From contig CAVOUC010000013.1 of the NCBI GenBank assembly GCA_963699485.1, positions 1 through 64,000 of the forward strand: a DNA stretch of 64,000 nucleotides, given 5' to 3'. How positions within the stretch are numbered: position 1 is the stretch's first letter; each line of letters opens with the position of its first letter. Positions 16,215 through 23,982 of this stretch are shown one piece after another. Under the pieces are notes generated by a model that had not been told where the DNA came from, did not search any database, and was given only the letters and a program-made list of their open reading frames with translations. Made by a program: the position numbers and the translations under genes. The stretch comes from Hyphomicrobium_C sp963699485. Its GTDB lineage: Bacteria; Pseudomonadota; Alphaproteobacteria; Rhizobiales; Hyphomicrobiaceae.

Positions 16215-16260
16215 TAGGGCGCTCGGTCTTCTCCCCCCGGAGACCGGCGCCCTATTTCTT
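16215..16260. terminator. Strong second hairpin with a T-rich tail
   Basis: TAGGGCGCTCGGTCT (16215-16229) pairs with AGACCGGCGCCCTA (16241-16254) with one bulge and is followed by TTTCTTT. It is a terminator-like structure about 110 bases after the GNAT gene; it could end a short unannotated transcript or back up the first hairpin. Confidence 0.5.
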
Positions 16261-16628
16261 TCCAACCGCGCAGTGCGAACCCAGCTTTCTTCACCAACGT
16301 CTCCTCAGGGTCAGAAGCTGTAATCGCCGAGACTTGCGCTCGTCGTTCGCTTAGCCCTCGACAGCGGACGAAACTCGCGACCATCGCTGGCGGCCGATAA
16401 GGACCACAAGCCGAAGTTCCCATTGGCATTGGCTCTCCCGCATCGCTGCCTGCGTGGTCCAAGTGTATTCCCCCATTTGGGGGATGGCTTCGGCCTCTTG
16501 TTCCACGTAGACCTTCCGCCAATTTCTGCACCGTAGAATAACGGGGGCCAAAGGAATGGACTACGGCGGGTCGACCCTGTCGATCCCGACAGTACCTGGC
16601 GGCTCGTCGGTTAGCGGAGGGTCCGCTT
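16261..16628. other. Intergenic region without a supported gene
   Basis: Open frames on both strands here lack Shine-Dalgarno sites and family resemblance. I see no RNA gene. It separates the GNAT transcript from the third A/B unit. Confidence 0.4.
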
Positions 16629-16677
16629 GTTGCTGAGGTAACAGGCTGCTCGCACTTCGATCGTGTATGAGACGGCC
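16629..16677 (+). repeat. Conserved leader L3 of the A/B small-gene unit
   Basis: GTTGCTGAGGTAACAGG, then GCTCGCAC and GATCGTGTATGAGACGGCC, match leader L1 over nearly 50 bases. It lies 148 bases upstream of gene A3. Confidence 0.65.
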
Positions 16678-16776
16678 CGAGCCCGCTCGGCGAGCCGGCG
16701 CTATGCGGCCGTCAGATAGAACCACCGCATCCGCACGTCTGAGGTGCCAAACAAGGCAAAGATGGAGATTGAGCCG

Positions 16777-16959
16777 GTGAGCGAGATAAAATTCAGCTCC
16801 GACCTAAGCAGGCTGACAATTGAAGCCTTCATCGCCAGAGTCGATGAGGCAATTGCGCGCGAGGACGGAGAGAGGCAGCATTGTTATGACGCCAGTTCCG
16901 GCGACTACGCAAAGCTCCCCGAGGCAATTGTTGCGTGTGCCTGCAGAAGCCGGCGCTGA
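16777..16959 (+). CDS. Small protein A3 of the local paralogous family, 60 aa
   Basis: Reads SEIKFSSDLSRLTIEAFIAR and then SSGDYAKLPEAIVACACRSR, aligned with A1 and A2 over the whole length. The GTG at 16777 is chosen because it matches the ATG of A1 and A2 and because TGGAGATTGAG upstream is the same Shine-Dalgarno segment. In-frame upstream starts at 16744 (GTG) and 16762 (ATG) fall outside the conserved part. Its stop overlaps the region where the B3 frame begins. Function unknown. Confidence 0.6.
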   Translation: MSEIKFSSDLSRLTIEAFIARVDEAIAREDGERQHCYDASSGDYAKLPEAIVACACRSRR

Positions 16960-17219
16960 AGATCGGATGCGTCAGCGCATTCGTGTCGCTCTTGAACCCA
17001 ACTCCTCTCACCATTCGGTTCTTGCCGTCGCACAAGCCAAAGTTGACGATCCTTGCGACCTTGCACCTTCTGGCGGAAGAGTGCTCGCGTTGGCCCATCT
17101 GTTCTAGCCGGAATTGGAACCAACTGAACCTGTCGCCGCAGCTCAAACCGTCCTATCAACCGCGCGACCGCCCCCCAATGAGCTTATGGACTGAAGGCAG
17201 AACACTGAGGCGTGTGTGA
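16935..17219 (+). CDS. Small protein B3, partner of A3, start uncertain, 94 aa
   Basis: LKIGCVSAFVSLL aligns with the MKIGYLSAFVS start of B1 and B2, but the ATG is replaced by CTG at 16956, adjoining the A3 stop. Translation would need CTG, or the GTG at 16935 inside A3. The rest (NPTPLTIRFLPSHKPKLTIL and on) does not match B1 or B2. The TGA at 17217-17219 overlaps the ATG of the next small gene. It may be a decaying copy. Confidence 0.4.
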   Translation: MCLQKPALKIGCVSAFVSLLNPTPLTIRFLPSHKPKLTILATLHLLAEECSRWPICSSRNWNQLNLSPQLKPSYQPRDRPPMSLWTEGRTLRRV

Positions 17220-17401
17220 TGTGGAAAATTATCCTCGAAGAAGTTCGAGAAGTTATTCTTTTGACGTCAATTCTTGCCGGTCTATCGTTGGTAAGTTTGA
17301 GCGTTGCAATGGCCGCAGTGACAGTGGCCGATAGCCAAACCCAAGACGTCGTAACTTTGTCCGCAACTAAAAAGATGAACACATGGCCGGTCGATGACTG
17401 A
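17219..17401 (+). CDS. Small single-membrane-helix protein, 60 aa
   Basis: MWKIILEEVREVILLTSIL starts a protein with one hydrophobic segment at about residues 11-35 (VILLTSILAGLSLVSLSVAM), followed by a polar tail of 25 residues. ATG 17219 overlaps the B3 stop, which suggests coupling. It could be a signal peptide or a membrane anchor. No counterpart follows B1 or B2. No known family. Confidence 0.5.
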   Translation: MWKIILEEVREVILLTSILAGLSLVSLSVAMAAVTVADSQTQDVVTLSATKKMNTWPVDD

Positions 17402-17539
17402 AGTTGGTCCGGTGTTCTCCCCCAGGGACCCGCATTGCCCACGTGCGACGAGCCGACAGGTCGGCTTGGGGCTATTCCCGGTCGTCCGGCCGTTCACGGA
17501 GCATGTCCGGTTTGAGGGGTGAATAGGCGTTCGCGCCCA

Positions 17540-17690
17540 CGCCTCTACTCTCGCGGGTCGATGCCCGCGCGGAAGTGCCCCGTCCCCCAATCGCTCAAGC
17601 ACCCGCCTCGCGCGCCTCGCTCTTCGCCACGAGCACATAATGGCGCGCAAGACGCGTCAGCGAGAGCTCCGTCATGAGGGATAGGTGGCG
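17540..17690 (-). pseudogene. Duplicated 3' fragment of the DUF6456 gene
   Basis: On the minus strand LMTELSLTRLARHYVLVAKS corresponds to VLQLALTRLARHYGLVRGG near the end of the DUF6456 protein. The following bases up to the CTCTACTCTCGCG sequence (17544 here, 17788 in the gene) are repeated as well. The roughly 125-bp copy starts in mid-gene and has no promoter, so it is a tandem 3'-end duplication left behind. Confidence 0.65.
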
Positions 17691-17786
17691 GCGCATTGTT
17701 TCGTTTGGCGAAACGCCGTGATCGGTTCCGTGAGCGCGGCTTCGATCTGCGCACGGGCCGCATGCTGGGCCAAGGCCGGTATCCCT

Positions 17787-18326
17787 CTACTCTCGCGAGT
17801 CGATCCCCGGGCGGAAGTCCGCCGTTCCCCAATGGCTGAAGCGCCCGCCTCGCGCGCCCTCGGCTCCCCCGCCCCGCACCAGCCCGTAGTGGCGCGCAAG
17901 ACGGGTCAGCGCGAGCTGCAGCACGACCTTGCCCGATCGCTGCGGCCAGTTCGCCTGTCGCTCCGTCTCCTCGATGCCGCGCGCGTGACAGCAGACGTCG
18001 ATCAGGATTCCCGAGAGCTCGGGGCCGACGGCGCTCAGCGCTCTGCGGACGCGCTCGGCGGCGGCGACGACGCCATCCTGCAGCTCGACGCCGGCGCCGG
18101 GGGCCGCCCGGCGCCCCGAGCGCGTCCCCGCCGGGGCCGACCAGTCCGCGGTGACGCGCGGCGTCATCTGGGCAAACCAGAAATCCCGGGCGAGGCGCTC
18201 GCCGGCGTGAAGCTGCTCTTCGGAGATGAGGGCATTGCCGTCCTTGTCGCGCCGGCGGGCGAGCCAAGCGAGCGGGCTCTCGGCGGGATTGAAACTCGGA
18301 CGCGCGCCCAACGTGCGCGAGCGCAT
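17787..18326 (-). CDS. DUF6456 domain-containing protein, 179 aa
   Basis: Core motifs are NPAESPLAWLARRRDKDG, EEQLHAGERLARDFWFAQ, TPRVTADWSAP, GPELSGILIDVCCHARGIEE and ERQANWPQRSGKVVLQLA, all typical of this Hyphomicrobiales family of unknown role. ATG 18326 is taken as the start; upstream in-frame codons have no start before the preceding gene. The last 30 residues after ARHYGL are extended compared with what I expect and correspond to the segment duplicated downstream. It follows the DnaA-like HTH gene, its usual neighbour. Confidence 0.75.
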   Translation of the reverse strand: MRSRTLGARPSFNPAESPLAWLARRRDKDGNALISEEQLHAGERLARDFWFAQMTPRVTADWSAPAGTRSGRRAAPGAGVELQDGVVAAAERVRRALSAVGPELSGILIDVCCHARGIEETERQANWPQRSGKVVLQLALTRLARHYGLVRGGGAEGARGGRFSHWGTADFRPGIDSRE

Positions 18327-18408
18327 TCGATTGCGAGCGCCGCGGCGTGTCGCGCTGCCGCTCCTGCGCTTGCTCCGATCGGCGCCCTGCTCATGCTCGT
18401 GCCCCCCC

Positions 18409-18771
18409 TCAGGCGGCGCGATTGTGCGCGACAAGGGTCGGCAGCGCCCACTCGAGGAGCTCAACCGCCCGATCGAGGTTTGGTTCGTCGCGCCGGTCTT
18501 CGACGACGCTGCAGGCGTGCCTAACCGTTGTCCTGTCGCGGGCGAAGAGGCTCCCGACCTCCCGCATGGAGAGCCCGCATGAGATATGGGCGAGGTACAT
18601 GCCGACCTGGCGGGCGAACGCGGCGCGAGGGCGCCCCCGCGTCGGGTAGGCAAGCTCGCAGGGCGTCACGCCGAAGACGTCGGCGACCGCCCATTCGATG
18701 AGCGGGCGCGCGTCTCCGTTCGGCGTTTCGTCGAAATCGCCCGTATTGCTCGGCAGAGAATTGAAGGTCAT
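18409..18771 (-). CDS. DnaA domain-IV-like helix-turn-helix protein, 120 aa
   Basis: The middle reads RAAFARQVGMYLAHISCGLS, MREVGSLFARDRTTVRHACS and VVEDRRDEPNLDRAVELLEW, which is the C-terminal DNA-binding domain of DnaA without the AAA+ ATPase. The RDRTTVxHAC signature is the part that contacts the DnaA box in DnaA. It may bind DnaA-box-like sites as a regulator; this is inference. It is conserved next to DUF6456 genes in Hyphomicrobiales. Confidence 0.85.
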   Translation of the reverse strand: MTFNSLPSNTGDFDETPNGDARPLIEWAVADVFGVTPCELAYPTRGRPRAAFARQVGMYLAHISCGLSMREVGSLFARDRTTVRHACSVVEDRRDEPNLDRAVELLEWALPTLVAHNRAA

Positions 18772-18984
18772 CGGATCAAGACCTCGTCGCTTCGGAGGAG
18801 CGGTTGCAGTGACCGTTTCACCGTACGCGAGGCCATCCGAAATGCGCAGTCAAAGCTCGCCGGTCGGTGAACGGAGGGGATAACTCACCCGACGGTGTCA
18901 TCGACCTCGAGCGGCGCGCGGGCCTTATCCCCCTCCAGCGCGCCCGTGCGAAGCTTGGCTCCCAACCAAGAGCGGAGCCTGTGC

Positions 18985-19299
18985 ATGCCGTCCCGTCCCA
19001 CGCGCGCCTCCTCGAGCGAGCCCGGTCCGGAGCCGCGGGCCAAGCGGCTCCGGCGCCTGCTTCCGCTCGGCCCGAAGGAGAGCGCGGATACCTCCGCGGC
19101 GGGACGGTCGATGGTGATCGCCAAGCTCGAGCGCGCCCTTCGCCGGGAGCGTAATCTGGGTCGCGCCGGCCACTCGAGCTACGATCTCGCGCGTCACAGA
19201 GAGCTGCTCGCGGCGTGGCGCGAGGAGAGAGCCGCGGTGCGCAGACCGGCGTCGCAGGGAGCGCGTTCAGGCGTTCCTCGCCGCATTGGCCAGATCTGA
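18985..19299 (+). CDS. Hypothetical protein, 104 aa
   Basis: The C-terminal half reads MVIAKLERALRRERNLGRAG then HSSYDLARHRELLAAWREER, a helical, Arg-rich pattern I associate with short hypothetical proteins of the order. The N-terminal half is Pro/Ser-rich. ATG 18985 is one possible start; 18895 and 19111 are alternatives. It converges on mucR with a 13-base gap. The opposite-strand frames look like shadows. Function unknown. Confidence 0.5.
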   Translation: MPSRPTRASSSEPGPEPRAKRLRRLLPLGPKESADTSAAGRSMVIAKLERALRRERNLGRAGHSSYDLARHRELLAAWREERAAVRRPASQGARSGVPRRIGQI

Positions 19300-19312
19300 C
19301 CTCACACGTCTC

Positions 19313-19723
19313 CTATTTCTCGCGCCGGGTCCCGAGACCCATCTTCTTGGCGAGATCGGAGCGGGCGCGCGCGTAATTCGGAGCCACCATCGGATAGTCG
19401 TGGGGCAGCGCCCACTTCTCCCGGTATTCCTCCGGGGAGAGATTGTAATGGGTGCGTAGATGTCTTTTGAGAGACTTGAACTTCTTGCCGTCCTCGAGAC
19501 AGATGATGTAGTCGGGCATGACCGATTTTCTGACCGGGACCTTGGGCTTGAGCTCCTCGCGCTCCGGCTGGATGGAATTGCCGGTGGCGCGGCTCAACGC
19601 GGCATGCGTCTCGTTGATCAGTTGCGGCAGGTCGCTGGCCACGATTGTGTTGTTGCTGACATAGGCCGAGACGATCCTGGCGGTCAGCTCGACGAGCTCC
19701 GGATCGGCGCCATCATCCATCAC
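19313..19723 (-). CDS. mucR: MucR/Ros family zinc-finger transcriptional regulator, 136 aa
   Basis: Global regulator of exopolysaccharide, motility and cell-cycle genes in Alphaproteobacteria, binding AT-rich DNA and often repressing itself. The Ros-type zinc finger is at residues 75-92: Cys75, Asp78, His88 and His92 in ICLEDGKKFKSLKRHLRTHY, followed by NLSPEEYREKWALPHDYPMV. The N-terminal part serves oligomerisation in the family. The start may be either of the two adjacent ATGs. The roughly 600 bases upstream are relatively AT-rich and suit autoregulation. Confidence 0.93.
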   Translation of the reverse strand: MMDDGADPELVELTARIVSAYVSNNTIVASDLPQLINETHAALSRATGNSIQPEREELKPKVPVRKSVMPDYIICLEDGKKFKSLKRHLRTHYNLSPEEYREKWALPHDYPMVAPNYARARSDLAKKMGLGTRREK

Positions 19724-20328
19724 CTAAGTCCTTCTCGCTGGCGATCTTTGCGTGTCCAAGTCCGGCGGACACCCAAAAGATCCAAGTCAAAATCCTATTT
19801 CTCCGAAGGCGCCAAATAACCCGACAAGCTCATCTCAGCATGAGTGTGATGTTGCGACCCCGTCGACAGTGTTGGCATGTGCCATATCTTTGGACAACAT
19901 CCCGATGGCAATGTCAACGATTGCAAGATGAAATCCTACCGCGATGCCTAACCTGCAAGCTGCCGCCGCGCGATTATTCCAAAGTGCCGTTGCAAGAGCA
20001 AGATTGGGCCGGTCCAGTATTGCGCGCCGCCTAGCCCATGACTTTCCGACCGCGGGCACTAATCGCGCCAATTCAAGTTCATGCGCTGTTCCCAGACCTC
20101 GAGGAATTCCTCGCCAGCACTCGCCAGTCCCTCGAATTCACTCGACGTTATAGGGCGTTAGCCATCTTTATTCTTGGGCTGCCGTAGCTCCATTTCGCCC
20201 GCGTCGTCATGGATGCCCCCTCTCACCACGGTCTGATTTGACAAAGCCTCCTCGCCCTGCCGAACTGAGACCTATGTCGAAGGGCCGCGCGCGCCCCTCC
20301 CTTGCTTCCCCCGATTTTCGAGGCCTCG
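19724..20328. other. 605-bp intergenic region between mucR and ptrB
   Basis: No gene can be supported. A 78-codon minus-strand frame (19835-20071) lacks a Shine-Dalgarno and resembles no family. The region should hold the divergent promoters of mucR and ptrB. Near 20095-20150 the sequence repeats GAATTC and CTCGCCAG blocks. Confidence 0.45.
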
Positions 20329-22431
20329 ATGCACGGACCCAAGCACAATCTCGTCCTCGCCCGACCGCCCGAGGCCGCGCGCCGCCCGCACGCGCAAACC
20401 TGCCACGATGTCGGGCTCGTCGACGACTATGCCTGGCTGCGCGCCGACAACTGGCAGGACGTGATGCGCGAGCCGGGCTGCCTCGACCGCGACATCCGCG
20501 CCTACCTCGAGGCCGAGAATGCCTACACCGACGCCCAGCTCGCCGACACGCGGGCACTCCAGGAGGCGCTGTTTCTGGAGATGAAGGGGCGGCTCAAGCA
20601 GGACGACAGCAGCGTACCGGCGCCCGACGGGCCGTTCGACTACTACTCGACCTTCGTCAAGGGCGGCCAGTATCCCCGCCTCTGCCGCCGTCCCCGCGGC
20701 GGGGGGCCGGAGACCGTGCTCCTCGACGGCAACGCCGAGGCCGAGGGCCACGCCTACTGGGACCTCGGGGCCTCCGCGCACAGCCCCGACCACAAGCTCT
20801 TCGCCTACGCGACCGACGACAAGGGCTCGGAGCTCTTCACCATCCGCTTCCGCGACCTCGCGACGGGGGCCGACCTCCCCGACACCATCGCCGACACGCG
20901 CGGCGACATCGTCTGGGCCAACGACGGGGCGACGCTGTTCTACGTCCGCCTCGACGAGCACCATCGCCCGCTCTTCGTCTATCGCCACCGGATCGGCACG
21001 CCGGCGGAGGCGGACGTGCTCGTCTATGCCGAGCCCGACATCGGCTTCTATGTCGGCCTCGCCAAGACCCAGTCGTCGAAGCTCATTCTGATCGACGCCC
21101 ACGACCACCAAACGAGCGAGGTTCGCCTCATCGACGCCGACGCGCCCGAGCAGGCGCCGCGCCTCGTCGCCGCGCGTGTCCAGGGCCACGAGTACCAGGT
21201 CGAGCACCATGAGCAGCGGCTGATCATCACGACCAACTCGGGCGGCGCCGTGGACTTCCGCATCTGCGAGGCGCCCCTCGCCTCGCCCGGAGAGGAGAGC
21301 TGGCGCGAGATCGTGCCGCACCAGCCGGGGCGGCTCATCCTCGACACTGCCGTCTTCCGCCATCACATGGCGCGCCTCGAGCGCGAGGCGAGCCTGCCGC
21401 GCATCGTGATCCGCTCTCTCTCCGACGGCTCCGAGCACAAGATCGCCTTCGCCGAGGAGGCCTACGCGCTCGGCATGTCGGCGGGCTACGAGTTCGACAC
21501 GCCGACGCTGCGCTTCACCTACTCGTCGATGACGACGCCGGCCGAGACTTACGATTACGACATGGGCACCCGCGAGCGCACGCTCCGCAAGCGCCAGGAG
21601 GTGCCGTCGGGGCACAATCCGGCCGACTACGTCACACGACGCCTGTTCGCGCCCGCCGCGGACGGCGCCCGCGTGCCCGTCTCGATCCTCTACCGTAAGG
21701 ACACGCCGCTCGACGGTTCGGCCCCCCTCTTCCTCTACGGCTACGGCGCCTACGGCATCTCGATTCCCGCCTCGTTCTCGACGACGCGGCTTTCGCTGGT
21801 GGATCGGGGCTTCATCTTCGCCATCGCCCACATCCGCGGCGGCAAGGACAACGGCTATGCCTGGTACACGGACGGCAAGCTCGAGAAGAAGACCAACACG
21901 TTCACCGACTTCGTCGCCTCGGGCGAATACCTCGCGGCGCAGGGCCTGACCCGGCGCGGGCGCATCGTCGCCAACGGCGGCTCGGCCGGCGGCATGCTCA
22001 TGGGCGCGGTGGCCAACATGGCGCCCGACCTCTTTCTCGGCATCATCGCCGACGTTCCCTTCGTCGACGTCCTGAACACGATGCTCGACAAGGACCTGCC
22101 GCTGACGCCCCCCGAATGGCGCGAATGGGGAAACCCGATCGCGAGCGCGCGCGACTTCGCGACCATCCGCGCCTACAGCCCCTACGACAACGTCGAGGCC
22201 AAGGCCTATCCGCACATCTTCGCCTACGGCGGGCTCACCGACCCGCGCGTCACCTACTGGGAGCCGGCGAAGTGGATCGCGAAGCTGCGCGCGCTGAACA
22301 CGAGCGGCAATCTGATCCTGCTGCGCACCAACATGGAAGCCGGCCACGGCGGGGCGTCGGGACGCTTCGAGCAGCTGCGCGAGATCGCCCTCGACTATGC
22401 CTTCGCGCTGAAGATCGCCGGGAAGGCGTGA
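20329..22431 (+). CDS. ptrB: Oligopeptidase B (S9 family serine peptidase), 700 aa
   Basis: A cytoplasmic serine peptidase that cleaves short peptides after Arg or Lys. The N-terminal half forms the beta-propeller that filters substrates (VDDYAWLRADNW near the start, then GSELFTIRFRDL). The catalytic alpha/beta-hydrolase domain has Ser552 in GGSAGG, Asp638 in LTDPRVTYWEP and His673 in EAGHGGASGRF. Length is normal. ATG 20329 (MHGPKHN) is preferred over a start nine codons upstream. It converges on the anti-sigma gene with an 18-base gap. Confidence 0.93.
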   Translation: MHGPKHNLVLARPPEAARRPHAQTCHDVGLVDDYAWLRADNWQDVMREPGCLDRDIRAYLEAENAYTDAQLADTRALQEALFLEMKGRLKQDDSSVPAPDGPFDYYSTFVKGGQYPRLCRRPRGGGPETVLLDGNAEAEGHAYWDLGASAHSPDHKLFAYATDDKGSELFTIRFRDLATGADLPDTIADTRGDIVWANDGATLFYVRLDEHHRPLFVYRHRIGTPAEADVLVYAEPDIGFYVGLAKTQSSKLILIDAHDHQTSEVRLIDADAPEQAPRLVAARVQGHEYQVEHHEQRLIITTNSGGAVDFRICEAPLASPGEESWREIVPHQPGRLILDTAVFRHHMARLEREASLPRIVIRSLSDGSEHKIAFAEEAYALGMSAGYEFDTPTLRFTYSSMTTPAETYDYDMGTRERTLRKRQEVPSGHNPADYVTRRLFAPAADGARVPVSILYRKDTPLDGSAPLFLYGYGAYGISIPASFSTTRLSLVDRGFIFAIAHIRGGKDNGYAWYTDGKLEKKTNTFTDFVASGEYLAAQGLTRRGRIVANGGSAGGMLMGAVANMAPDLFLGIIADVPFVDVLNTMLDKDLPLTPPEWREWGNPIASARDFATIRAYSPYDNVEAKAYPHIFAYGGLTDPRVTYWEPAKWIAKLRALNTSGNLILLRTNMEAGHGGASGRFEQLREIALDYAFALKIAGKA

Positions 22432-22449
22432 GCGGGGAGCGCGGCCCTC

Positions 22450-23241
22450 TCAAAGCAGGCTCTGCAGCTCGCGCAGCTCGCCGGCATTGAGATCCGAGAT
22501 GGCCCAGTGCGTCAGGCCCTTCTTGTCCCAGATGAGAACGTTGTAGCCGTTGAGGACGGTGAGCCGAGGCGAGAGCTCCTCGCCGCTCGTGCCCGGCCAC
22601 ATGAAGACGTCAATCGTATGCAGCCGCCGCTTGTACACGAGCACGCCGACGCGGCGGCCCCCCACGTAGTCGAGCCGGCCGCCGAGCAGAGGAAACCCCT
22701 CGCTCGCGAGATCCTTGACTTCGGGCGCGAAGTCGACCCGACCGGCGAACCAGGGCTTTACGACGTGCGTGTCGGACGCCGCGACCTGAATCGGGCTATC
22801 CTGCAGGAGCGAGCGCACGTGCGCGGACATGACGTCCTGCTCGAGTTGCGCCAGCTGGTCGCCGGAGCTTACGAGCCACAATGTCGCGAGGACCGACACG
22901 GCACATGCGGCGACGATGGTCGCCGCCTGGCGAACGATGGAGTTTCGGATTGACGGCCATCGAGCGGCCGATGCGGCGCGCGCCGGCACATTCTGATCCC
23001 CTTCGGCTTCCCGGGCGCGGGCAATGTCGCGTCTGATGCGCAGGGCAAGCGCTTTCGGCGCAGGCTCTCGTCCGGCGTCCGCAAGCAGCCCGCCGATGCG
23101 CCGGACTTCGCCGGCGAGGGTCGCGCATGATGGGCAGCCCTCCACGTGCTCCGCGACGGTCCGGCGCTTCTCTCCCTCGAGCTCGCCGTCGACATAGGCG
23201 CTCAAGAGCTCGCGCGCCCGCTCACACTGCATTGGGCTCAT
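22450..23241 (-). CDS. Membrane-bound zinc-binding anti-sigma factor, 263 aa
   Basis: The N-terminal ZAS domain has the H-xxx-C-xx-C motif (AEHVEGCPSCATL) preceded by a Cys (QCERARELLSAYVDGELEGE), which binds zinc and the sigma factor. One membrane helix lies near residues 108-128 (AATIVAACAVSVLATLWLVS). The periplasmic part (VKPWFAGRVDFAPEVKDLAS and on) would sense the signal. The gene overlaps the sigma factor gene by 20 bases, the usual arrangement for a coupled pair. Confidence 0.9.
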   Translation of the reverse strand: MSPMQCERARELLSAYVDGELEGEKRRTVAEHVEGCPSCATLAGEVRRIGGLLADAGREPAPKALALRIRRDIARAREAEGDQNVPARAASAARWPSIRNSIVRQAATIVAACAVSVLATLWLVSSGDQLAQLEQDVMSAHVRSLLQDSPIQVAASDTHVVKPWFAGRVDFAPEVKDLASEGFPLLGGRLDYVGGRRVGVLVYKRRLHTIDVFMWPGTSGEELSPRLTVLNGYNVLIWDKKGLTHWAISDLNAGELRELQSLL

Positions 23242-23782
23242 CCTTCTCGATCAGTTTCGTCAGCGCCTTGCGCAATTCGCTCCGTCCGCGAGCAAGCCGC
23301 GACATGACCGTTCCGACCGGCGTGCCGGTCACCTCTGCGATCTCCTTGTAGGAGAGGCCTTCGATCTCGCGCAGCACGACCGATTCGCGAAAGGCCGGCG
23401 GGAGCTCCCCGAGGGCGCGCAACACATAGTCGCGCTCGACCGCGCCAACGAGCTGCTGCTCGGCCGTCGGCTCGTCGGACACGATCTGGTCGACGAGGCG
23501 CTCTTCGGCGCCGCTCCCCGCAAGCGTCTCATCGAGCGAGATCACGTTGCCGGCGCGCTGGCGATTGGCAAGCCAGCGGTAGGCGGCATTGCGCACGATC
23601 GCCAAGAGCCACGGCCTGATGTCGTCGCCGCGGAAGCTGTCGAAGGAGCGCAGCGCTCTCAAAAAGGCCTCCTGCACAATGTCCTCCGCATCCGGCCGGG
23701 AGCGCGCAAGCCAGAAGGCCAAATTGAAGGCAGCCTCCAACTGAGGCAGCGCCAAACGCTCGAAGCGGGAAGCCGTGCTCAT
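23222..23782 (-). CDS. ECF-type RNA polymerase sigma factor, 186 aa
   Basis: Region 2 is seen as LAFWLARSRPDAEDIVQEAF followed by LRALRSFDSFRGDDIRPWLL, and region 4 as LGELPPAFRESVVLREIEGL with SYKEIAEVTGTPVGTVMSRL. No region 3 is present, so it is an ECF factor. ATG 23782 is preferred to ATG 23827 because a promoter-like GGAATAA box at 23854-23861 would place transcription very close to 23827; the Shine-Dalgarno is weak in either case. It overlaps its anti-sigma gene, and the exported MBL-fold gene lies divergently. Confidence 0.88.
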   Translation of the reverse strand: MSTASRFERLALPQLEAAFNLAFWLARSRPDAEDIVQEAFLRALRSFDSFRGDDIRPWLLAIVRNAAYRWLANRQRAGNVISLDETLAGSGAEERLVDQIVSDEPTAEQQLVGAVERDYVLRALGELPPAFRESVVLREIEGLSYKEIAEVTGTPVGTVMSRLARGRSELRKALTKLIEKDEPNAV

Positions 23783-23853
23783 GCTTGGCTCAAGGCTGCG
23801 ATTTGGCGCGGCTGAGGCCTCGCCCATTGAGAGTATATCCCCCGATGGCGCGA

Positions 23854-23905
23854 TTTATTCCTGCAACTATTTTCGGGCCCCTGGAACGCGGGCGGCCGGG
23901 AATAA
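23854..23905. promoter_or_regulatory. Divergent pair of GGAATAA boxes, candidate ECF promoters
   Basis: GGAATAAA on the minus strand (23854-23861) faces the sigma gene, and GGGAATAA on the plus strand (23898-23905) faces the MBL-fold gene. Matching -35-like boxes on both sides fit autoregulation and control of the neighbours by this ECF factor. The -10 elements are not clearly alike, so support is moderate. Confidence 0.35.
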
Positions 23906-23982
23906 GTGCGGGGCCTCGTGAGTCAAGGTTACTGCAGGCCCCACGCGGGCTATCGCACCAACGTCCAAGGGGAGTGCGTTCC

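Noticed and set aside
17545..18267. Minus-strand frame of 240 codons across the DUF6456 gene and its duplicated end
   Set aside because: It is out of frame with the conserved DUF6456 motifs; a shadow.
18885..19197. Minus-strand frames of 79-90 codons opposite the hypothetical gene at 18985
   Set aside because: They lack start signals; the plus-strand frame has the more protein-like helical C-terminus.
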